Assembly (NCBI RefSeq): GCF_019396325.1
Contig: NZ_JAHKRO010000018.1
Location: 1 to 64,000 of the forward strand
Origin: Nonomuraea ceibae
Lineage (GTDB): Bacteria > Actinomycetota > Actinomycetes > Streptosporangiales > Streptosporangiaceae
Direction of reading: 5' to 3'
Length of the DNA: 64,000 nucleotides
Part shown: positions 59,308 through 64,000 of the stretch, piece after piece
Numbering within the stretch: the stretch's first letter is position 1
Layout: the number at the start of each line of letters is the position of its first letter
The notes under the pieces: generated by a model
Database searches by the model: none
What the model was told of the DNA's origin: nothing
The model's input: the letters and a program-made list of their open reading frames with translations, nothing else
Made by a program: the position numbers and the translations under genes

Positions 59308-60060
59308 ATGGAGTTTCGGGGGAGTCATGCTCTCGTGACCGGCGCGGGCCGGGGCATCGGCGAAGCGGTCGCGTCCCAGCTCGCCGGGCTCGGCGCCGCC
59401 GTCACCGTCGTCGACGTGGACGCCGGCCTGGCCGGACGCGTCGCCGCCCGGCTGCGCGAGGCCGGCCACCTGGCCACCGCCCGGCCCGCCGACGTCAGCG
59501 ACGCGGCCGCCGTCGAGCGGGCGGTCGCCGAGGCCGAGGCCGAGTTCGGGCCGCCGGGCATCCTCGTCAACGTCGCCGGGGTGCTCGCGCTCGGCCCGGT
59601 GCTGGAGTTCGGCGACGCCGACTGGCAGCGCCTGTTCGCCGTCAACGCCGACGGCGTCTTCCACACCAGCCGCGCCGTCGCCCGCCGGATGGTCGCCCGC
59701 GGCGACGGCGTCATCATCACCGTCGGCTCCAACGCGGCAGGCGTGCCCCGGGCCCACATGGCCGGCTACGCCGCCTCCAAGGCCGCCGCCACCATGTTCA
59801 CCAAGTGCCTGGGGCTGGAGCTGGCCCCGCACGGCATCCGCTGCAACGTCGTCGCGCCCGGCTCCACCGACACCGCCATGCAGCGCGCCATGACCGCCGA
59901 CCCGGTCAAGGGCGCGCCCGAGATGTACCGGCTCGGCATCCCGCTCGGCCGCATCGCCGACCCCGCCGACGTGGCCGACGCGGTCGTCTTCCTCGCCTCC
60001 GACAGGGCGCGCCACATCACCCTGCACGACCTGTACGTGGACGGCGGGGCCTCACTGTGA
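59308..60060 (+). CDS. dhbA: 2,3-dihydro-2,3-dihydroxybenzoate dehydrogenase
   Basis: A 250-residue SDR that oxidises 2,3-dihydro-2,3-dihydroxybenzoate to 2,3-dihydroxybenzoate with NAD+. TGAGRGIG is at residues 11-18, VVDVD after strand two fits NAD use, and VNVAGV and YAASK complete the SDR motifs; [15 protein letters not shown] is typical of EntA/DhbA. It is the first gene of the iron-regulated biosynthetic operon. Its stop overlaps the next start. Confidence 0.93.
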   Translation: MEFRGSHALVTGAGRGIGEAVASQLAGLGAAVTVVDVDAGLAGRVAARLREAGHLATARPADVSDAAAVERAVAEAEAEFGPPGILVNVAGVLALGPVLEFGDADWQRLFAVNADGVFHTSRAVARRMVARGDGVIITVGSNAAGVPRAHMAGYAASKAAATMFTKCLGLELAPHGIRCNVVAPGSTDTAMQRAMTADPVKGAPEMYRLGIPLGRIADPADVADAVVFLASDRARHITLHDLYVDGGASL

Positions 60061-61157
60061 AGGACACACCGATGGACGAGTTCTTCCTCGCCTCGCCGCG
60101 CGGCACCCTGCTGGCCGGCGGGCCGTACTTCGCGGTGCCGCCGTCGGCGCGCAAGAACGCGCTGGCCGACCTGCCCGCGCGGGCGGCCGGCGCGCTCGGG
60201 GTGGCGCTGGCGGCCGGGCACACCGCCCCGGTCGTCGTGGGCGCGATCCCGTTCGCGCCCGACGCCGACGCCTGCCTGTACGTCCCCCGCTGGGTACGCC
60301 ACGGGCCGCCGCCGGGGCCGGGCGCCCCGGCCGCGCCGCTCGCCGCGGACCCGGGCGACTCCGAGCAGGTCCCGCCGCCCCTGGAGTACGCCGAGGCGGT
60401 GCGCCGGGCCGTGAAACGGCTGCGCGCCGGCGACCTGGACAAGGTGGTGCTGGCCCGCTCCCTCACGATCCCGTACGAGGGCGACCTGACGCCGCTGGTC
60501 GAGGCGCTGGCCGAACGCGACCCCACCGGCTACACGTTCGCCGCCGCGCTGCCCGGCGGCCGGACCCTGCTGGGCGCCAGCCCCGAGCTGCTCGTCTCCC
60601 GCTCCGGCCGGACCGTCGTGGCCAACCCGCTGGCCGGGTCCGCGCCGCGCGGCGCCGACCCGGGCCACCTGATGACCTCGGCCAAGGACCGGCGCGAGCA
60701 CGCCCTCGTGGTCGAGGCCGTCGCCGCCGCGCTGCGGCCCCACTGCAGCACGCTGTCGGTGCCCGAGCAGCCGTCGCTGGTGCCGACCGCCTCGATGTGG
60801 CACCTGTCCACCCGCATCTCCGGCGAGCTGGCCGACCCCGCCACCACGTCGCTGGAGCTGGCCGCCGCCCTGCACCCCACCCCCGCCGTCTGCGGCACCC
60901 CCACCGACGCCGCCCGGCAGCTCATCGCCGAGCTGGAGCCGTTCGACCGGGGCTTCTACACCGGCCTCGTCGGCTGGCAGGACGCCGCCGGCGACGGCGA
61001 ATGGGTGGTCGCCATCCGCTGCGCGGTCGCCGACGGCACCGCCCTGACCCTGTACGCCGGCGCCGGCATCGTGGCCGACTCCGACCCAGACGCCGAACTC
61101 GCCGAGACCTCCGCCAAATTCCGCACGACGCTGGGAGCGCTGCATGTGGCCCGATGA
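60057..61157 (+). CDS. dhbC: Isochorismate synthase
   Basis: A 366-residue chorismate-utilising enzyme that converts chorismate to isochorismate (Mg-dependent). Landmarks are [56 protein letters not shown] and [12 protein letters not shown] near the end. Length matches EntC/DhbC. The GTG overlaps the dhbA stop (GTGA); an in-frame ATG lies 15 bases on. The last 14 bases overlap dhbE. Confidence 0.94.
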   Translation: MKDTPMDEFFLASPRGTLLAGGPYFAVPPSARKNALADLPARAAGALGVALAAGHTAPVVVGAIPFAPDADACLYVPRWVRHGPPPGPGAPAAPLAADPGDSEQVPPPLEYAEAVRRAVKRLRAGDLDKVVLARSLTIPYEGDLTPLVEALAERDPTGYTFAAALPGGRTLLGASPELLVSRSGRTVVANPLAGSAPRGADPGHLMTSAKDRREHALVVEAVAAALRPHCSTLSVPEQPSLVPTASMWHLSTRISGELADPATTSLELAAALHPTPAVCGTPTDAARQLIAELEPFDRGFYTGLVGWQDAAGDGEWVVAIRCAVADGTALTLYAGAGIVADSDPDAELAETSAKFRTTLGALHVAR

Positions 61158-62655
61158 CTACGCCGCCCGCTACCGGGCCGCCGGCTACTGGACCGGCCAG
61201 ACCTTCGGGGACTGGCTGAGGGAGCTGGCCAAGGAGCACGGGGACCGGGAGGCGGTCGACAGGCTGACGTACGCCGCGCTGGACGCCCGCGCGGACCGGC
61301 TGGCCGCCGGGTTACATGGACTGGGGCTGCGGCGCGGCGACCGCGTGGTGGTGCAGCTCCCCAACGAGCCGGTGTACTTCGAGGTGATCTTCGCGCTGTT
61401 CCGGCTCGGCGCGCTGCCCGTCTTCGCGCTCCCGGCCCACCGGCTCAACGAGATCACCCACCTGGTCACCCACAGCGGCGCCGCCGCCTACGTGACGACC
61501 CGCGCGCTGGAGGTGCCGGCCCCGGTGCCGCGCGTCCTGCACGCCGACGCGCTGCCGTACGAGGACCCGATCGACCTCGACGGGCCGCGCCCGGAGGACG
61601 TGGCGTTCCTGCAGCTCTCCGGCGGGAGCACCGGGCTGCCGAAGCTGATCCCGCGCACCCACGACGACTACCTCTACAGCGTGCGGGCCAGCGCGGAGAT
61701 CTGCGAGCTGTCGCCGTCCACCGTGTACCTGTGCGCGCTGCCCGTGGCGCACAACTTCCCGATGTCCTCGCCCGGCGTCCTCGGCGTGATGCACGCCGGC
61801 GGGCGCGTCGTGCTGGCGCCGCAGCCGTCGGCCGAGGTCGCGTTCGGGCTGATCGAGCGGGAGCGGGTGACGATGACCGCCGTGGTGCCGCCGCTGGCGC
61901 TGCTCTGGCTGGACGCCGCCCGGCGCACCGGCCGCGACCTGTCCAGCCTGGAGGTGCTGCAGGTGGGCGGCGCCAAGCTGGCCGCCGAGACCGCCCGCCG
62001 GGTACGCCCCGAGCTCGGCTGCCGGCTCCAGCAGGTCTTCGGGATGGCCGAGGGGCTGGTCAACTACACGCGCTCCGACGACCCCGACGAGATCGTGGAG
62101 ACCACCCAGGGCCGACCCATCTCACCGGACGACGAGATCCTCGTGGTGAACGACGACGACCGGCCCGTGCCGCCCGGCGAGGTCGGCCACCTGCTCACGC
62201 GCGGCCCGTACACGATCCGCCGCTACTACGGCGACTCCGACCCCGGCGCGTTCACCGCCGACGGCTTCTACCGCACCGGCGACCTGGTCCGGGTGACGCC
62301 CACCGGGCACCTCGTGGTCGAGGGGCGGGCCAAGGAGGTCATCAACCGGGGCGGCGAGAAGGTCTCGCCCGAGGAGGTGGAGAGCCACCTGCTGGCCCAC
62401 CCCCGCATCCGCGACGCCGCCGTGGTCGCCGTGGCCGACCCGTACCTGGGGGAGCGCAGCCACGCCTTCGTGCTCAACCGCGAGCCCGTCACCGTGGCGG
62501 AGGTCAGGGCGTTCCTGCGCGAACGCGGGCTGGCCGCGTACAAGATCCCCGACCGGATCGAGCTCGCCGGCGAGTTCCCCGTCACCGGGGTCGGCAAGAC
62601 CAGCAAGAAGGACCTGCGAGCCGCGCTGCGCGCGCGTGCGGAAGGAGACTCCTGA
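61144..62655 (+). CDS. dhbE: 2,3-dihydroxybenzoate-AMP ligase
   Basis: A 503-residue stand-alone adenylation enzyme that activates 2,3-dihydroxybenzoate and loads the aryl carrier protein. The ATP motif is [28 protein letters not shown] in the binding pocket is characteristic of aryl-acid activators. YRTGDLVR and [20 protein letters not shown] follow, and the catalytic Lys is in GKTSKKDLR. Salicylate specificity is not excluded, but dhbA and the isochorismatase favour dihydroxybenzoate. Leu57 is encoded by the rare codon TTA (61312-61314). Confidence 0.94.
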   Translation: MWPDDYAARYRAAGYWTGQTFGDWLRELAKEHGDREAVDRLTYAALDARADRLAAGLHGLGLRRGDRVVVQLPNEPVYFEVIFALFRLGALPVFALPAHRLNEITHLVTHSGAAAYVTTRALEVPAPVPRVLHADALPYEDPIDLDGPRPEDVAFLQLSGGSTGLPKLIPRTHDDYLYSVRASAEICELSPSTVYLCALPVAHNFPMSSPGVLGVMHAGGRVVLAPQPSAEVAFGLIERERVTMTAVVPPLALLWLDAARRTGRDLSSLEVLQVGGAKLAAETARRVRPELGCRLQQVFGMAEGLVNYTRSDDPDEIVETTQGRPISPDDEILVVNDDDRPVPPGEVGHLLTRGPYTIRRYYGDSDPGAFTADGFYRTGDLVRVTPTGHLVVEGRAKEVINRGGEKVSPEEVESHLLAHPRIRDAAVVAVADPYLGERSHAFVLNREPVTVAEVRAFLRERGLAAYKIPDRIELAGEFPVTGVGKTSKKDLRAALRARAEGDS

Positions 62656-62657
62656 CC

Positions 62658-63272
62658 ATGGGACTGCCCGTCATCGAGCCGTACCCGCTGCCGTCGTCGC
62701 CGCCCGAGGGCCGGGTGGGCTGGGAGCTCGACCCCGGCCGGGCCGCGCTGCTCGTCCACGACATGCAGAACCACTTCCTCGCCCCGTTCCAGGCCGCGCC
62801 CATCCCCGAGGTGATCGGCAACATCCAGCGGCTGCGCGAGCACTGCGCCGACGCCGGCATCCCGGTGCTGTACTCGGCCCAGCCGGGCGCCCAGCCGCCC
62901 CGGCAGCGCGGGCTGCTGACCGACTTCTGGGGGCCGGGACTCGGCGCCGAGCCGTTCGCGGCGGCGATCGTGGACGAGCTGAAGCCGGAGGACCCCGGCG
63001 CGGTGCTCACCAAGTGGCGCTACAGCGCCTTCGTCCGCACCGACCTGGCCGACCGGCTGGAGGGACGCGACCAGCTCATCCTGGTCGGCGTCTACGCCCA
63101 CATCGGGGTGCTGGCCACCGCCCTGGACGCGTTCATGCGCGACATCCAGGCGTTCGTCGTGGCCGACGCCGTGGCCGACTTCTCCCTCGGCCACCACGAG
63201 TCGGCGCTGGACTACGCCGCCTCGCGCTGCGCGCGCGTGGTGACCACCGGACAGATCGTGGAGGGCGCGTGA
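62658..63272 (+). CDS. dhbB: Isochorismatase (DhbB/EntB N-terminal domain only)
   Basis: A 204-residue hydrolase that removes pyruvate from isochorismate. The active-site Asp is in LLVHDMQNHF and the Lys in TKWRYSAF. GVYAHIGVLATALDAF has Gly where related cysteine hydrolases have Cys, the mark of true isochorismatases. In Bacillus and Escherichia this protein is fused to an aryl carrier domain; here it ends and the carrier is a separate gene, overlapped by GTGA. Confidence 0.94.
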   Translation: MGLPVIEPYPLPSSPPEGRVGWELDPGRAALLVHDMQNHFLAPFQAAPIPEVIGNIQRLREHCADAGIPVLYSAQPGAQPPRQRGLLTDFWGPGLGAEPFAAAIVDELKPEDPGAVLTKWRYSAFVRTDLADRLEGRDQLILVGVYAHIGVLATALDAFMRDIQAFVVADAVADFSLGHHESALDYAASRCARVVTTGQIVEGA

Positions 63273-63460
63273 GCGACGAGGAGTTGCGGTCGTACGTGGG
63301 CGAGCTGCTCGGCGAGCAGCCCGGCGCGGACGACGACCTGCTGGAGCTGGGCATGGACTCGATCAGGCTGATGGCCGTCGCCGACCGGCTCGGCGCCGAC
63401 TTCGCCGACCTGGCCGAGCGGCCCACCCTGCGCGCCTGGGGAGAGCTGATCCGTGGCTGA
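63269..63460 (+). CDS. Stand-alone aryl carrier protein
   Basis: A 63-residue carrier protein. The phosphopantetheine-attachment motif is LLELGMDSIRLM with Ser31. It would receive dihydroxybenzoate from dhbE and present it to the NRPS condensation domain that follows. The GTG start overlaps the isochorismatase stop, and its own stop lies inside the NRPS start region (8-base overlap). It is slightly short for a carrier domain (usually 70-80). Confidence 0.9.
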   Translation: MSDEELRSYVGELLGEQPGADDDLLELGMDSIRLMAVADRLGADFADLAERPTLRAWGELIRG

Positions 63461-64000
63461 GCCGCTGACGGCCGCGCAGCTCGGCATCTGGACGGGGCAG
63501 GCGCTGTCGCCGGGCAGCCCCGTCTACAACGCGGGGGAGTACGTGGACATCCGGGGCGCCCTGGACGAGCGGCGCTTCGAGGCGGCGCTGCGGGAGGTGA
63601 TCGGCGCGGCCCCGGCCCTGCACGCGGTGTTCTCGGACGCCGGGCAGGTCGTCCGCGAGACGGACGGGTGGCCGCTGCACCGGCTTTCGGCGTCCTCCGT
63701 GGAGGAGGCCGAGGCGTGGATGCGCGAGGACCTGCGGGTCTGCGCCGACCTGGCCGCCGGGCCGCTGTTCGCGCAGGCGCTGATCCGGATCGACGAGGAC
63801 CGGCACCTCTGGTACCAGCGCATCCACCACATCGCGGCCGACGGATACGCGTTCTCGCTGCTGGCCAGGCGGGTGGCCGAAGCGTACTCGGGGCGGCCGG
63901 GCTCCTTCGGGTCGTACGCGGCCGTGCTGGAGGAGGCGGCCCGTTACGAAGGCGGCGATGGCACCAGGGCTCGCGACCGGGCCTACTGGGTCGGCCGGTG
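63453..64000 (+). CDS. Non-ribosomal peptide synthetase, condensation domain (partial, cut by window end)
   Basis: The first 182 residues of an NRPS, open to the end of the window. It begins at GTG with AEPLTAAQLGIWTGQAL, the C1 motif region. The catalytic HHxxxDG motif is RIHHIAADGY near residue 125. It would join aryl-bound dihydroxybenzoate to the first amino acid of the siderophore. HHxxxDG rather than DxxxxD shows a condensation rather than a cyclisation domain, so an amide, not an oxazoline, is expected at this step. The rest lies beyond 64000. Confidence 0.92.
   Translation, partial: MAEPLTAAQLGIWTGQALSPGSPVYNAGEYVDIRGALDERRFEAALREVIGAAPALHAVFSDAGQVVRETDGWPLHRLSASSVEEAEAWMREDLRVCADLAAGPLFAQALIRIDEDRHLWYQRIHHIAADGYAFSLLARRVAEAYSGRPGSFGSYAAVLEEAARYEGGDGTRARDRAYWVGR

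Overview
The window is very GC-rich, with strong G/C third-position bias, many GTG/TTG starts and frequent 4-base start/stop overlaps (ATGA, GTGA, TTGA). Mycothiol-type DinB enzymes, an AfsR-like regulator, DtxR/IdeR-type iron boxes, a Zur-type box before a cysteine-free L31, and sugar ABC importers without their own ATPase all point to a filamentous actinobacterium. A Streptosporangiaceae member such as Nonomuraea would fit, but that is inference. I see no rRNA, tRNA, CRISPR array or insertion sequence.

Layout. 1-708: non-coding GC-rich tandem repeats. 0.7-7.8 kb: a helical-repeat protein, an SDR, a GNAT acetyltransferase, a secreted trypsin-like protease, and a coupled pair (a glycosyltransferase-like protein plus an unknown). 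7.8-13.4 kb: sugar locus A (GH5, two permeases, lipoprotein, LacI with CGAAANTTTCG operators). 13.4-25.7 kb: regulators and housekeeping-type genes (TetR, a two-component pair, MazG-like, a large AfsR-like protein, AHSA1, a 2OG oxygenase, a lipase), plus an internally deleted NmrA-type gene. 25.9-27.2 kb: a 43-residue Lys/Gly/Asp-rich peptide translationally coupled to an isoaspartyl-methyltransferase homologue, which I read as a candidate imiditide-type RiPP locus. 27.5-34.8 kb: recQ, an MFS transporter, an SDR, an alternative L31 behind a Zur-like box, small membrane proteins, a secreted protein and a PfkB kinase.

34.9-44.0 kb: sugar locus B, a probable alpha-1,3-glucan system. A secreted GH87 alpha-1,3-glucanase diverges from a LacI regulator, followed by lipoprotein, two permeases and a GH13 alpha-glucosidase. 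44.1-47.1 kb: a CMD-family protein, a wall-type surface protein and a secreted phospholipase-D-like protein. 47.2-52.6 kb: sugar locus C, with the gene order of cebEFG-bglC (lipoprotein, two permeases, GH1 beta-glucosidase, LacI) and a perfect palindromic operator next to a TTGACA promoter.

52.8-55.2 kb: a second RiPP-like locus, divergent from locus C. An 18-residue peptide with a strong ribosome-binding site is followed by an intrinsic terminator, then an E1/ThiF-like adenylating enzyme with an N-terminal winged-helix region, and a membrane HExxH protease with a PqqD-like N-terminus. I do not recognise this combination. 55.2-64.0 kb: a catecholate siderophore locus with four iron boxes: binding protein, esterase, two FecCD permeases, 2,3-dihydroxybenzoate genes (dhbA, dhbC, dhbE, isochorismatase and a separate aryl carrier protein), and the start of an NRPS condensation domain cut by the window end.

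The three sugar loci share one logic: each has its own LacI repressor and hydrolase, and none has an ATP-binding subunit, so they presumably share a distant MsiK-type ATPase. The iron permeases also lack an ATPase here.
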